NCBI RefSeq assembly: GCF_000765905.2
Contig: NZ_JRPL02000009.1
Coordinates: 23,134-87,133, forward strand
Source: Helicobacter trogontum
Lineage (GTDB): Bacteria > Campylobacterota > Campylobacteria > Campylobacterales > Helicobacteraceae
Reading direction: 5' to 3'
Length of the DNA: 64,000 bases
The notes below the pieces were generated by a model that worked only from the letters and a program-made list of their open reading frames with translations, ran no database searches and was not told the DNA's origin. Of this stretch, positions 17,822 to 27,279 are shown one piece after another (position 1 is the stretch's first letter; every line of letters begins with the position of its first letter). Made by a program: the position numbers and the translations under genes.

Positions 17822-19243
17822 TTAATTATTAATAGCACGTAAAAATTCTTGCTTTGCGTATTGTCGTATATCGCTAAATTCTGGCAATGTTAAATCTGTG
17901 TTTAGCAAATCATTACTTGGCGTACTATCAAGAAATTGAGTTACCTCTCGCGTATCTTTATTGACCGCTACTTGTCCTGATAATGACATTTTTTCATTGC
18001 CTGTGATTGGATTTTTTATTAAATGTGTTGGTTTGCCACCTATCTTTGCCCATGTCATTTTTGTAACAAGTCCTACATCATCGCGAATACCTGAATTGTA
18101 CGCATAGCTCCCTACGCCTAAGCATAAAAACTCTGTTGGATTATAGTTATTTTGCTTACACCATTCATATATCTCTTGTGCACGATCTGTGCTAATGGCA
18201 TCACCATAAATAATGCGCACTCTATCAAAACCAAAATATTCATTAACAAGCTGTATAACACCTTTTTGTATTCTAGGATCTTGTGATTTCTTATCGCCTG
18301 TTAAGATCAAAAATGGATCACCAGAATCTGGTCGTAACACGATAGGTTTTGGACGTGAAAGGATGAGGTTATAGGCTTCGTTATCTGTGCGTAAACGTTC
18401 GATTATATCCCACAGATTCCATGTATCAGAAACGATGGATACCATATCATTTGGGAATTGCTTCATAATGTGCTTGAAAGTCTCAAGCTCATTTGCCTGT
18501 CCGCCTAGACACATAACGCTATGCTCACTTGCAGGAATTGATCCTAACATACTGATGTTAGCCCCATAGTTTTCATATATATTTTGTAAAGCCATTATAG
18601 AATCTGTTCCTGAGAAAAAGAGAAGATGTCCCACACCTGAAGTATAACAATCCATAATGCCATTCATCCCACGTGCGGAAAAATCATGGAAATTAAAGCT
18701 TTCATCAAGATAACATCCCAAACAATCATATTCAATGCGTTTAAAGATAGCGGCTTGTGTCGCTACAAAACATGTCTTCCACAACATAGAGTTAAGATAG
18801 GTTTCGATAAAATTTACAAACCAACAATGCTCACTTTCAGTGCAATGAATTGAGATAATAGGTGTGTCATTTGCTATAAATGTTCCCTCTGGGACTGCTC
18901 GAAAGGTAATTGGCATAACTTCTGGTAATGCAAGCCATTTATCAATGAGAAATTTATAAGAATCGTCATTAGGATTAAGTTTCATAAAATCTGCATAGAG
19001 CAACTTTAGCCCATCTTCTAACTTTTTTTTATCCCATTGTATAAACTCACTGTATAAAGATTTGAGTTTGTTTATGGCTTGTCGCATACCAAACGCTACT
19101 ATATGTCCATTTAAAGATTCTAGAGATAAACGAGGCTTCCTACAATAAAGCAGACTATATACTTCATCTACGTTTTTCGGATACATTGCCGCATGCGTGT
19201 ATTTGTAGCAATCGGAAATAAAAAGTAATTGGGGATAGTGCAT
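17822..19243 (-). CDS. nadV: nicotinamide phosphoribosyltransferase (NadV/NAMPT type)
   Basis: Condenses nicotinamide with PRPP to give nicotinamide mononucleotide, a one-step entry to NAD salvage that bypasses nicotinamidase. The 473 residues have NAMPT landmarks in order: an N-terminal SDCYKYTHAAMYP, HDFSARGMNG (ring-binding region), ASEHSVM (active-site His equivalent of human His247), SDTWNLWDI, RPDSGDP (Arg/Asp PRPP site), and YGDAIS. No NMN adenylyltransferase gene is in the window. AAGGAG precedes ATG. This enzyme is uncommon in bacteria and patchily spread, often with phage or transferred DNA; local base use looks no different by eye. Confidence 0.93.
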   Translation of the reverse strand: MHYPQLLFISDCYKYTHAAMYPKNVDEVYSLLYCRKPRLSLESLNGHIVAFGMRQAINKLKSLYSEFIQWDKKKLEDGLKLLYADFMKLNPNDDSYKFLIDKWLALPEVMPITFRAVPEGTFIANDTPIISIHCTESEHCWFVNFIETYLNSMLWKTCFVATQAAIFKRIEYDCLGCYLDESFNFHDFSARGMNGIMDCYTSGVGHLLFFSGTDSIMALQNIYENYGANISMLGSIPASEHSVMCLGGQANELETFKHIMKQFPNDMVSIVSDTWNLWDIIERLRTDNEAYNLILSRPKPIVLRPDSGDPFLILTGDKKSQDPRIQKGVIQLVNEYFGFDRVRIIYGDAISTDRAQEIYEWCKQNNYNPTEFLCLGVGSYAYNSGIRDDVGLVTKMTWAKIGGKPTHLIKNPITGNEKMSLSGQVAVNKDTREVTQFLDSTPSNDLLNTDLTLPEFSDIRQYAKQEFLRAINN

Positions 19244-19471
19244 AAAAACTCCTTGTCTATCTTAGGGTAGGGTTTTAATTATAACCACATATTCAATTTA
19301 TTGATGACCCAAATAGGCCTCATGCATGAGAATATCGCAATGCTTAATTTCTCAATCTTTATTCAAAACTCATTTAAAATATAGATTAGCTAAAAAATTC
19401 GTTTTTTATTGTCTGTTGTCATAAACTGCAGTTAAATTTTGATTTCTTGTTTATCACAACTTTTGTGGTGA

Positions 19472-19510
19472 GATCAAAACTCGCCTTTTTTGTAACGCTT
19501 AGTTTTGATC
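19472..19510. repeat. 10-bp inverted repeat downstream of the YceI-like gene
   Basis: GATCAAAACT (19472-19481) and AGTTTTGATC (19501-19510) are perfect inverse complements, with TGGTGA/ACCA flanks extending the pairing past a two-base bulge. The 305-base gap between nadV and the YceI-like gene has no coding frame. No T-run follows the stem on the minus strand, so a classical terminator is not supported; a processing site or protein target is equally possible. Confidence 0.4.
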
Positions 19511-19548
19511 ACCATTATGAATACATTGATAATTATTGTCTTTTCAGA

Positions 19549-20118
19549 TTACTTGCTCATATCAGCACTAAAAACAACATCAACAATTGGCCAACTCAAA
19601 TTCATATGACCAGGAGCGACTTCACTTAATGCTTTTAGAGCTTTTTGTGCATTACTAAAACCATCTAAGCTTAATCTCCCTCTAGCAATAAATTTACCAT
19701 TTTTCGTATCTTCTATAGAATAAAATAGAGGAAATGTTACGCTTTCTTTATCAATAGTTAAAATCGCATTAATACTTCCTATATTATTGCCTTCTGTAAT
19801 ATTTTTAAATTCTACGCTGAAGTTACGTTTAGAGTTTAACACCTTAAAAAATGTCTCAATTATATTAGTAGTAATTACATCATCCCCCATATCAATATCA
19901 TTAGGAGAAATTATAGCTCTAGCACCCTGCAGTTGCCCAGTAATAGTGCTGTTATTTTTTCCTAAATTATACTTAACCTTTTTAAAACTACCTTTGGTTC
20001 CGACCATATCAGGTGTTTTATAGCCTTCAAATTCTAGTTTAGCTGTGTTTATATTAATGCCTGCTGCAAAAAGTATAGTCGAACATGCATATAATGTAGT
20101 TAACATAATTTTCTTCAT
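19549..20118 (-). CDS. YceI-like periplasmic protein
   Basis: A 189-residue exported protein: signal peptide MKKIMLTTLYACSTILFAAG, cleaved probably after the AA-G region, then a beta-barrel-like body beginning ININTAKLEFEGYK, which matches the YceI/lipocalin-like family opening. Family members bind isoprenoid or polar lipids in the periplasm. The internal GKFIARGRLSLDGFSNA and the final VDVVFSADMSK agree with the family's last strands. AAGGG lies 6 bases before the ATG. Assignment is by pattern and would benefit from a profile match. Confidence 0.65.
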   Translation of the reverse strand: MKKIMLTTLYACSTILFAAGININTAKLEFEGYKTPDMVGTKGSFKKVKYNLGKNNSTITGQLQGARAIISPNDIDMGDDVITTNIIETFFKVLNSKRNFSVEFKNITEGNNIGSINAILTIDKESVTFPLFYSIEDTKNGKFIARGRLSLDGFSNAQKALKALSEVAPGHMNLSWPIVDVVFSADMSK

Positions 20119-20268
20119 AACTTAACCCTTTTTTAAAAAATACTCCATAGAGTAGGCATGAATTTTAGGATAATTTTAATAACTAGTCAATAGCTAATAA
20201 AAATTAGGCATAACTTTTCTTCTGCTTTCTACTGGTAAAGATTATGCTATGACGCCCAATATTTCATC

Positions 20269-22128
20269 CTAGTTACGTTTTAATTCTAGTGTGTTAAGCA
20301 GAGTATTTGCCTCCTCTAAAAACTTACTATCTGTTGAAAAGTCAAAATACCTAAATTGCGCTCCACTTTGTAAAATTCCATCGAGCAAATCCCCACTATT
20401 GCGATATTTTAAGTCAAGTTCTGCAATATCAAAGCCACTCAAAGTTTTTGAAAAGCGTATCAACCTTTCATTTTGTGTTTGATGTGTGTAGAGATAACAA
20501 TATCCCTTCAAGCCATTGCGACTTACACGACCGCGAAGTTGATGTAGACTTGCAAGTCCTAGTCGCTCTGCTCCGACAATGACAACAATGCTTAATTTTG
20601 GCAAAGAAATTCCAACTTCAATCATGGTTGTAGCAAGAAGTATCGCACTCTCTGTATTTGCAAATTGTTCCAACACTTCTTCTTTTTCCTTATCTTTGCC
20701 ATGCGTACTAAATACGCGTGGAAAGTGTTTTGTCCAGTAGCTTTCAGCATCTTTTAATGACATGTATGGAATAGGTGCATAACGAGAATCTTTTATGGGT
20801 TTTTCGCTGCTTTCATCAGCTTCTTCAATGCGTGGATAAATGATTGCGATTTGATGACCCTTTGTAAGTTCTATTTGTATGTGTTCTAAGAGTTTCTTGA
20901 AGCCATTTTTATCAATAATTCTTGTATCAATATCTTTTTTAAATGGCAATTCTTTGATAAATGAAAAGGAGATTACATTGTTTTTTAGCATTGCCATTGT
21001 GCGTGGAATTGGCGTGGCTGAAAATTGTATATTGTGCGGTTTTGTGCGACCATACTCATCTTTTCCTTCTAGCATTTGCTCTAACTTGTTTCTTGCATTA
21101 GTGCCAAATCTGTGTTGTTCGTCTGTCATTACTAAAGCAAAATCCCGTAAATCCCCATCTCTATACAACAGTGCATGTGTACCTATGATAAAATCACCTT
21201 GTAACGGGTTTTTTCTCTCTTTTGGATTACTTGAAGCAATATAGCTTATGTTTATATGTTTTGGCAGATACTTTTTTGCTTCCTCAAAGAGTTGCTTAGC
21301 AAGAATGGTAGTTGGTGCCATAAGCATTGACTTCTGTGGATAAGCCAAAACAACACTTGCTAGAATCACCATTGTTTTCCCACAACCCACATCACCCATG
21401 ACAATACGTCTACATGCAATCTGGCTTTTTAGATCTTCTTGTATGGTTTTTATGGCTTGCATCTGTGCATTTGTCAGGGTAAAGGGTAGAGAAGACAAGA
21501 AAGATTCTAAATCACCATGACAACGAAATTTTGAGCGAAATTGTGTTTTCTTTTTACGCAATCTTTGCGTATAGTCAAAGATCTCAATAAACTTTAAAGC
21601 GTCTTGAAAACTTTTTGGTAAAGCTTTTTCTTTATTATATTGTTTGAAAAATTCGTAATCAGGGTGAAAAATACTATAAATTTTATCACTATAATGCTTT
21701 GGTATGTGTGTGTTTGCAAGGGCTTCTTTTGTGATATGCTTTTGTAATTCTATGCTTTTTGTCATGCGTGTTTTAAATTGCATGGTAATTGCATGGGTTT
21801 TTGTTGGAATCTTTGGATTTACAAGAGTAGGGATTTGTATATTCATCACTCTATCGTACTGAAATTCAAGTGTGCCTAACACAAAAAGAGTTTTTTTCTC
21901 TCGAAATATTTGTGCGTGATATGGACGTGCATTAAAGATAATGATGCGTATAATAGAATCAAAACCCTTGCAAAAAGATTCTATAAAAAGGATATTATTA
22001 TGCAACCGCTTCTGTTCTATAATAACTTCGAGTACACCCCGCTCACCCTGCTTAAGCTCAGTGATAGGGTAGGTTGTATCATAGGATTTTGGAATATTCT
22101 CTAAACAATAAGAAAGTAGAGCATGCAA
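20269..22128 (-). CDS. recG: ATP-dependent DNA helicase RecG
   Basis: Superfamily 2 translocase that regresses stalled forks and processes branched DNA. The 619-residue length is typical for this group. Visible motifs: wedge/OB region at the N-terminus, Walker A GDVGCGKTMV, motif II as DEQH (MTDEQHRFG), motif III SATPIPRTMA, motif V/VI region ATTMIEVGISLP and LHQLRGRVSRN, and the TRG tail. The start codon is TTG (HALLSYC follows): the in-frame TAA just 12 bases upstream is the stop of the preceding SPOR gene, and GAGGGA lies before it, so no ATG alternative exists. It is likely coupled to that gene. Confidence 0.94.
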   Translation of the reverse strand: MHALLSYCLENIPKSYDTTYPITELKQGERGVLEVIIEQKRLHNNILFIESFCKGFDSIIRIIIFNARPYHAQIFREKKTLFVLGTLEFQYDRVMNIQIPTLVNPKIPTKTHAITMQFKTRMTKSIELQKHITKEALANTHIPKHYSDKIYSIFHPDYEFFKQYNKEKALPKSFQDALKFIEIFDYTQRLRKKKTQFRSKFRCHGDLESFLSSLPFTLTNAQMQAIKTIQEDLKSQIACRRIVMGDVGCGKTMVILASVVLAYPQKSMLMAPTTILAKQLFEEAKKYLPKHINISYIASSNPKERKNPLQGDFIIGTHALLYRDGDLRDFALVMTDEQHRFGTNARNKLEQMLEGKDEYGRTKPHNIQFSATPIPRTMAMLKNNVISFSFIKELPFKKDIDTRIIDKNGFKKLLEHIQIELTKGHQIAIIYPRIEEADESSEKPIKDSRYAPIPYMSLKDAESYWTKHFPRVFSTHGKDKEKEEVLEQFANTESAILLATTMIEVGISLPKLSIVVIVGAERLGLASLHQLRGRVSRNGLKGYCYLYTHQTQNERLIRFSKTLSGFDIAELDLKYRNSGDLLDGILQSGAQFRYFDFSTDSKFLEEANTLLNTLELKRN

Positions 22129-22140
22129 ATAGATTCCCTC

Positions 22141-23217
22141 TTATTTCGCCTGTCTTTGATAAAAGATTACATTAGCTTTTGATTCTACTTCTTCTCGCAC
22201 TTTTTGTTCAGCTTCTTTAGCTTTATTCTTTGATATATATGGACCGATTAGGTATTTTGATTTTGCAACACCATCTTCCTCTGTTTTCAACACCCGATAA
22301 TTATATTTTGCAATCTTATTTAAAAAACTTTGTGCTGGAGTTTGGGTGAAAACACCAACTTGTAAATAATATCCTTGCTCTGGTGCTTTACCTTGATTTG
22401 CACTGATGACATTATTTTGAGGTTTTGGTATGATGTTATCATTTTGTTTCTTATTATCTGTTTTTTCAGAATCCTTTGGCTTAGTTGACACTCCTTCTTT
22501 TTGCTTTAGAGGATCTGGTTTTGTAGGTTCGAGCTTTTTAGATTCTGTATTTTTCTTATCATTGTGTTGTTTTTCAAGATCTTTTGATGGTGCTTGAGGA
22601 TGCATATTATTTTGAGGTTTTGGTATGATGTTATCATTTTGTTTCTTATTATCTGTTTTTTCAGAATCCTTTGGCTTAGTTGCCACTCCCTCTTTTTGCT
22701 TTAGAGGATCTGGTTTTGTAGGTTCGAGCTTTTTAGATTCTGTATTTTTCTTATCGTTGTGTTGTTTTTCAAGATCTCTTATGGCTGCCTGAAAACGTGC
22801 ATCATTTTCAAGATCATCGTTTCCTGATGGTTTTGTATCAGTTGCAGACATAGAAGCAAAATTTGTCGCAGGTACGCCTAGTGGCGGAACATTTGACATT
22901 GGGTTATTTATTTGACTTTCATCTTCTTGTAGCTGTAGTGAAGCTTTATTTGTACCTAGATTTAGTGGGTTTTGAGAATCTAAGTTATGTGCATAAGGTA
23001 ATGTTGCACTTTTTGGCTCATTCAGTGTAGATTCACCCTTATTTTGATTTTGCATGTCCTGCAATGGATTATCTCTAGTCATCACCCATGCAATGATCAA
23101 AAATACAGATATTAAGATAATGGCCACAATAGTTAAAAGTAGTAGCGTTTTTGTTTTATTTTTATTTCCGCTATCGCTTTGAAAAATATCATTAACAGGT
23201 TTATTATTGTCCTTCAT
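22141..23217 (-). CDS. SPOR-domain membrane protein with an internal duplication
   Basis: Inner-membrane anchored, periplasm-facing protein: cytoplasmic start, one membrane helix (LLLLTIVAIILISVFLIIAW, about residues 24-43), a long charged Lys/Pro/Asn-rich linker, and a C-terminal SPOR domain (GYYLQVGVFTQTPAQSFLNKI to NVIFYQRQAK) that binds denuded peptidoglycan at division sites. The linker holds two near-identical 57-residue blocks (DLEKQHNDKKNTESKKLEPT start) 65 residues apart. By position between recG and the DUF1882 gene it corresponds to the SPOR-like gene near the lysS-glyA cluster of H. pylori. The only difference noted within the copies is one A/S change. Confidence 0.88.
   Translation of the reverse strand: MKDNNKPVNDIFQSDSGNKNKTKTLLLLTIVAIILISVFLIIAWVMTRDNPLQDMQNQNKGESTLNEPKSATLPYAHNLDSQNPLNLGTNKASLQLQEDESQINNPMSNVPPLGVPATNFASMSATDTKPSGNDDLENDARFQAAIRDLEKQHNDKKNTESKKLEPTKPDPLKQKEGVATKPKDSEKTDNKKQNDNIIPKPQNNMHPQAPSKDLEKQHNDKKNTESKKLEPTKPDPLKQKEGVSTKPKDSEKTDNKKQNDNIIPKPQNNVISANQGKAPEQGYYLQVGVFTQTPAQSFLNKIAKYNYRVLKTEEDGVAKSKYLIGPYISKNKAKEAEQKVREEVESKANVIFYQRQAK
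22411..22777. repeat. 172-bp direct repeat inside the SPOR gene
   Basis: Bases 22411-22582 recur at 22606-22777 (period 195 bp, in frame, 65 codons). The copies are almost identical at the nucleotide level, which suggests recent duplication or gene conversion and makes copy number prone to change by slippage or recombination. Confidence 0.9.
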
Positions 23218-23254
23218 TTTACCAGTCCTTAATTATATTCTAAATCCCATAATA

Positions 23255-23794
23255 TTACATATGTCTTGCCCATGCACCACGTTCTTTTGCATAAACCTCG
23301 TAAGGCAATGCTAGGATATTAAACTGCGGTGGGACATCATTGGTTGGAAACATACGCCATTCAATAGGACATTTTGATGCAAGTTTCATAGAAAGATTCT
23401 TTGCTAGTCGTTTCCCTTCTTCCAAATCTGTATGTCCCTTATGTATGTACAAGTGCAAATGTCCAGGCGTCTTTGTATGATAAGCCGTAAAGTTGATAAA
23501 ACCTTCATCACGCAACATAAGTTGTGCTCTATGATAGAATCTCTGCGGATCTCTGCCGTTATAATCAAACACAATATTTTCTACCTTATTGCCACGCAAT
23601 ATAAGGGAATGTGCGACAATAATCTCCTTGCGAAAATGTGCTTGTATCACTTGAGAAGTAAGCATAGAATCTACCCGCTCGAACTTATCATAGAATATGC
23701 GCCCATTATGAGTGAATTTCTGTCCTAAGCCCTTCGCTTTTGTATAGTAATAGCGTGTGTCAATTTTTATTAACTTAAGTTCCATTTCGGTCAT
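23255..23794 (-). CDS. DUF1882 family protein
   Basis: A 179-residue soluble protein found in Campylobacterota; structure of an H. pylori relative is known but the function is not. Distinctive stretches: [35 protein letters not shown] and [20 protein letters not shown], the latter histidine-rich and resembling nucleotidyltransferase/primase-like active sites, though no clear metal triad can be claimed. GAGGA lies 7 bases before the first ATG. Genes glyA and lysS follow the same order as in H. pylori, supporting orthology. Confidence 0.85.
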   Translation of the reverse strand: MTEMELKLIKIDTRYYYTKAKGLGQKFTHNGRIFYDKFERVDSMLTSQVIQAHFRKEIIVAHSLILRGNKVENIVFDYNGRDPQRFYHRAQLMLRDEGFINFTAYHTKTPGHLHLYIHKGHTDLEEGKRLAKNLSMKLASKCPIEWRMFPTNDVPPQFNILALPYEVYAKERGAWARHM

Positions 23795-23914
23795 TTGCTA
23801 TTCCTCATTACGTTTAACTACTTCATCTAAGCATGTAATTGTAACATGCTTTAAGCAAGTTTTGCATTATAAAGTTGCAATAACAACGAAATTTTTCCTT
23901 GCAACTAGATGCAA

Positions 23915-25165
23915 TTAAAAGATTGCCTTGTCATAAACAAGAAATTCCTTGCCAAGCTCTGCGATCTCAGCTTTTATCTTTTGCTGCAGTGCAGTATTAT
24001 TGATATCGTTTAATATCTCTGCAATCTTATTGGCTATCCATTCAAACTCTTTTTCTTTCATGCCTCTTGCAGTGAGTGCGGGTGATCCGATTCTAACGCC
24101 ACTTGTTACAAATGGTGAACGAGTTTCTCCTGGCACTGTGTTTTTATTGACAGTGATACCCGCATTACCTAATGCAATATCTGCATCTTTACCACTAAAA
24201 TTTTTATTTAGGAAACTCATAAGCACTAAGTGATTATCTGTACCACCACTAACTAAATCAAAACCAGAATTAACTAGAACATCTGCTAGGACTTTAATAT
24301 TTGCTTTCACCTGCTTTGCATATGTTTTCCACTCTGGTTTTAAGTTTTCACCAAAACCAATAGCTTTTCCTGCGATAACATGCATAAGTGGACCACCTTG
24401 CATACCCGGAAACACCATTTTATCAATTTTTTGTGCAATTTCTTCATTATTGGTCAAAATTACACCACCTCTAGGACCACGTAATGTTTTGTGTGTTGTT
24501 GTGCTAACAATATCGCAATATGGGAATGGGTTTGGATATTCTCCTGCCACAACAAGTCCTGCCACATGTGCAATGTCAGCCATAAGAATAGCACCTACAG
24601 AATCTGCAATTTCTCTAAACTTGGCAAAATCAAGTGTGCGAGTATAAGCAGAAAAACCACACACGATAATATTTGGTTTTACAACTTTTGCATATTCCAT
24701 AACTTTATCATAATTAATGTAGCCATCGAGTTCAACACCATAGAAAAAGCTTTGATACATTTTGCCGCTCATGCTAACTTTTGCACCATGCGTTAAATGT
24801 CCACCATGACTTAAATCCATACCTAAAATCTTGTCATAAGGCTTCAGTAGTGCACCATAAATTGCTGCATTTGCCTGACTACCTGAGTGTGGTTGTACAT
24901 TAGCGAATTTACAGCCAAAAAGTTTTTTTGCACGTTCAATCGCTAGAGATTCTATAGAATCTACAAACTCACAACCACCATAATATCTTTTACCTGGATA
25001 ACCCTCTGCATATTTATTTGTCAAAATACTACCCATTGCCTCCATGACACTTGGAAAAGTGTAGTTTTCACTAGCAATCATTTCTAAATGTTCATTTTGT
25101 CGTTGCAATTCTTTTTGTATTAAAGAAAAAACTTCGGAATCTGCTGTCTGCATTGCGTAACTCAT
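23915..25165 (-). CDS. glyA: serine hydroxymethyltransferase
   Basis: PLP enzyme converting serine and tetrahydrofolate into glycine and methylene-tetrahydrofolate. The 416 residues carry the family's [21 protein letters not shown] and the PLP-lysine motif [15 protein letters not shown]. Its ATG overlaps the lysS stop (ATGA at 25162-25165), so the two are translationally coupled. GAGGAG precedes the ATG within lysS. Confidence 0.98.
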   Translation of the reverse strand: MSYAMQTADSEVFSLIQKELQRQNEHLEMIASENYTFPSVMEAMGSILTNKYAEGYPGKRYYGGCEFVDSIESLAIERAKKLFGCKFANVQPHSGSQANAAIYGALLKPYDKILGMDLSHGGHLTHGAKVSMSGKMYQSFFYGVELDGYINYDKVMEYAKVVKPNIIVCGFSAYTRTLDFAKFREIADSVGAILMADIAHVAGLVVAGEYPNPFPYCDIVSTTTHKTLRGPRGGVILTNNEEIAQKIDKMVFPGMQGGPLMHVIAGKAIGFGENLKPEWKTYAKQVKANIKVLADVLVNSGFDLVSGGTDNHLVLMSFLNKNFSGKDADIALGNAGITVNKNTVPGETRSPFVTSGVRIGSPALTARGMKEKEFEWIANKIAEILNDINNTALQQKIKAEIAELGKEFLVYDKAIF

Positions 25166-26682
25166 ATTTGCTCCTCTTTTGTAATAGAATTATAATTTTC
25201 ACTCACTGGTTTCATTGCAGGGAATAAAAGCACATCTTTGATAGATTTATTGTTTGTCAAAAGCATAACAAGCCTATCAATACCAATACCTTCACCTGCA
25301 GTGGGTGGCATGCCATGCCCCAATGCCCACACATAATCTTCATCCATATACTGCGCTTCTTCATCGCCCTTTTCTTTTTCGGCTACCTGTGCCTTAAAAC
25401 GCTCAAGTTGATCGAGAGGATCATTGAGTTCTGAAAAGCCATTGGCAAGCTCTCGACCACCAATAAAAAATTCAAATCTATCGGCAATATTTGCATTTAT
25501 GTCATTTCGTCTTGCAAGTGGACTAATTTCAATGGGGTATTCTGTGATAAACGTTGGATTAATAAGTTTGGATTCTACGAAGTTATCAAACGCTTCGCTT
25601 AACAACTTATCATGGCTTAGATTTGGTGCTATCTTAATATCATTTTGTTTTAAAAACTCACATAGTTTATCCGCATTTTCAACAATTTCTTGTGGAATCT
25701 TGCCTATTTTTACTAAAGATTCTCTATAAGTTATGACATTAAATTGTGTAAAGTCTATGAGCATATCGCCAAAAGGTAGCTGCTTTGGTAGTCCTAAGGA
25801 TTCCAATAAATAATAGAATAGCTCTTTAGTGAGCATAATGAGATCTTCATAGGTATGATATGCCCAGTAAAATTCAATCATGCTAAATTCTGGATTATGA
25901 CTATGATCTATACCCTCGTTACGGAAATTTCTATTAATCTCAAATACTGCTTCAAAACCACCTACAACCAATCGTTTTAAATATAACTCTGGAGCAATGC
26001 GTAAGTATCTCTCCACGTCAAGAGCGTTGTGATGAGTGATAAAGGGACGTGCATTCGCCCCACCAGGAATTGGGTGCAGCATAGGCGTTTCAACCTCTAA
26101 GAATCCCTTGCCCTCAAAGAATTTACGCACATGAGAAACTATTGCACTACGCATACGAAAAGTCTCTCTTACCTCACGATTAACGATTAAATCCAAATAT
26201 CGTTGCCTATAACGCAACTCTATGTCACTTAGTCCATGAAATTTCTCTGGTAATGGCACAATAGATTTTGTTAGAATCTTAAATTCGAGTGCATGTAGGC
26301 TAAGCTCCCCTGTTTTTGTAACAAAAGGAAACCCATATACATTTACAATGTCACCAACCTCTAAATTTTTCTTTAGAATCTTAAAAAGCTCACCTAATTC
26401 ATTTTGTGAAAAATAAATCTGCAAAATTGCATATTCATCTTCAATTTTTATAAAGCTTGCTTTACCCATAAGACGTAGAAACTTTACTCTACCTTTTACC
26501 CATACCTTAGAATTTTCATCTTTTTTCTCATCAGATTCTATATTTTTTAGTGTATCAAATTGCTCTAAAAAGCTTTTGTTATCGCAGGTTACTTTGCAGT
26601 CATTGCGGTATGGATTGAGATCTTGAGTTCTTAATGCTTGTGCTTTTTCAATTCTTTGTTGAATATAGACATTATTAAACAT
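25162..26682 (-). CDS. lysS: lysyl-tRNA synthetase, class II
   Basis: Attaches lysine to tRNA-Lys. The 506-residue product has the OB-fold anticodon-binding domain first ([21 protein letters not shown]), then class II motif 1 ([21 protein letters not shown]), motif 2 ([20 protein letters not shown]) and motif 3 ([12 protein letters not shown]). AAGGAG precedes the ATG. It lies in an operon cvpA-lysS-glyA-DUF1882 on the minus strand, the order found in H. pylori. Confidence 0.98.
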   Translation of the reverse strand: MFNNVYIQQRIEKAQALRTQDLNPYRNDCKVTCDNKSFLEQFDTLKNIESDEKKDENSKVWVKGRVKFLRLMGKASFIKIEDEYAILQIYFSQNELGELFKILKKNLEVGDIVNVYGFPFVTKTGELSLHALEFKILTKSIVPLPEKFHGLSDIELRYRQRYLDLIVNREVRETFRMRSAIVSHVRKFFEGKGFLEVETPMLHPIPGGANARPFITHHNALDVERYLRIAPELYLKRLVVGGFEAVFEINRNFRNEGIDHSHNPEFSMIEFYWAYHTYEDLIMLTKELFYYLLESLGLPKQLPFGDMLIDFTQFNVITYRESLVKIGKIPQEIVENADKLCEFLKQNDIKIAPNLSHDKLLSEAFDNFVESKLINPTFITEYPIEISPLARRNDINANIADRFEFFIGGRELANGFSELNDPLDQLERFKAQVAEKEKGDEEAQYMDEDYVWALGHGMPPTAGEGIGIDRLVMLLTNNKSIKDVLLFPAMKPVSENYNSITKEEQI

Positions 26683-26699
26683 ATATTCTCCTTTTAAAA

Positions 26700-27263
26700 C
26701 TATTTTATTATATTCTTCACGGCTTCTGTAGCTGTTTCTTCAACTTGCATATATTGCTTCTGCAAGTCTTTTAAGGTTTCTATATTCATAATCTTTTCGG
26801 CAACTTCATACATTATAGGATAGCTTTTTGAACCTTCCGTTAAGTTTTTAATGGGTTCTTTTAAGAAGCCAACCTGTGTAAGTCCATATACAATAACACA
26901 TAAAATCACAAAATACTTTAATGCCGAAAATACATAACCGCCAAAATAATTTATAACCGCAATCTCTGGCAAAATCACAACAAAACGTGCAATAATCACA
27001 CCAAGAACAAGAAAGCCAATCCATACACATGCAAGAATGAGAATAAAAGTAAGCATAAATAATACATGTTTGTTCTCAAAGCTTAATCCTGCAAGTTCAA
27101 TATAACGTGCTCCTTCCACACAATATCGCGAGGCAAAGTAGATTCCAAGCACAATACCAATAACACCCATAATTTCATGGATAAGCCCATTTTTAAGCCC
27201 ACGCAAACCGAGCACTGCAACAATAATAACAACGCAAATATCTACATAATGCTTTGTCTCCAT
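26700..27263 (-). CDS. CvpA-family membrane protein
   Basis: A 187-residue inner-membrane protein with four hydrophobic segments in the first 130 residues ([67 protein letters not shown]), the CvpA domain, and a polar C-terminal tail. CvpA proteins affect envelope homeostasis; the biochemical role is unknown. A TTG four codons upstream could start translation but has GAGGG too close; ATG at 27263 has GGGG at proper spacing. It heads the lysS-glyA operon and follows hemC by 16 bases of spacer. Confidence 0.85.
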   Translation of the reverse strand: METKHYVDICVVIIVAVLGLRGLKNGLIHEIMGVIGIVLGIYFASRYCVEGARYIELAGLSFENKHVLFMLTFILILACVWIGFLVLGVIIARFVVILPEIAVINYFGGYVFSALKYFVILCVIVYGLTQVGFLKEPIKNLTEGSKSYPIMYEVAEKIMNIETLKDLQKQYMQVEETATEAVKNIIK

Positions 27264-27279
27264 ATATATCCCCAACCCT

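Noticed and set aside
22411..22777. CRISPR array for the direct repeat in the SPOR gene
   Set aside because: Only two long copies of 172 bases in frame within a coding sequence; no spacer-repeat pattern and no cas genes.
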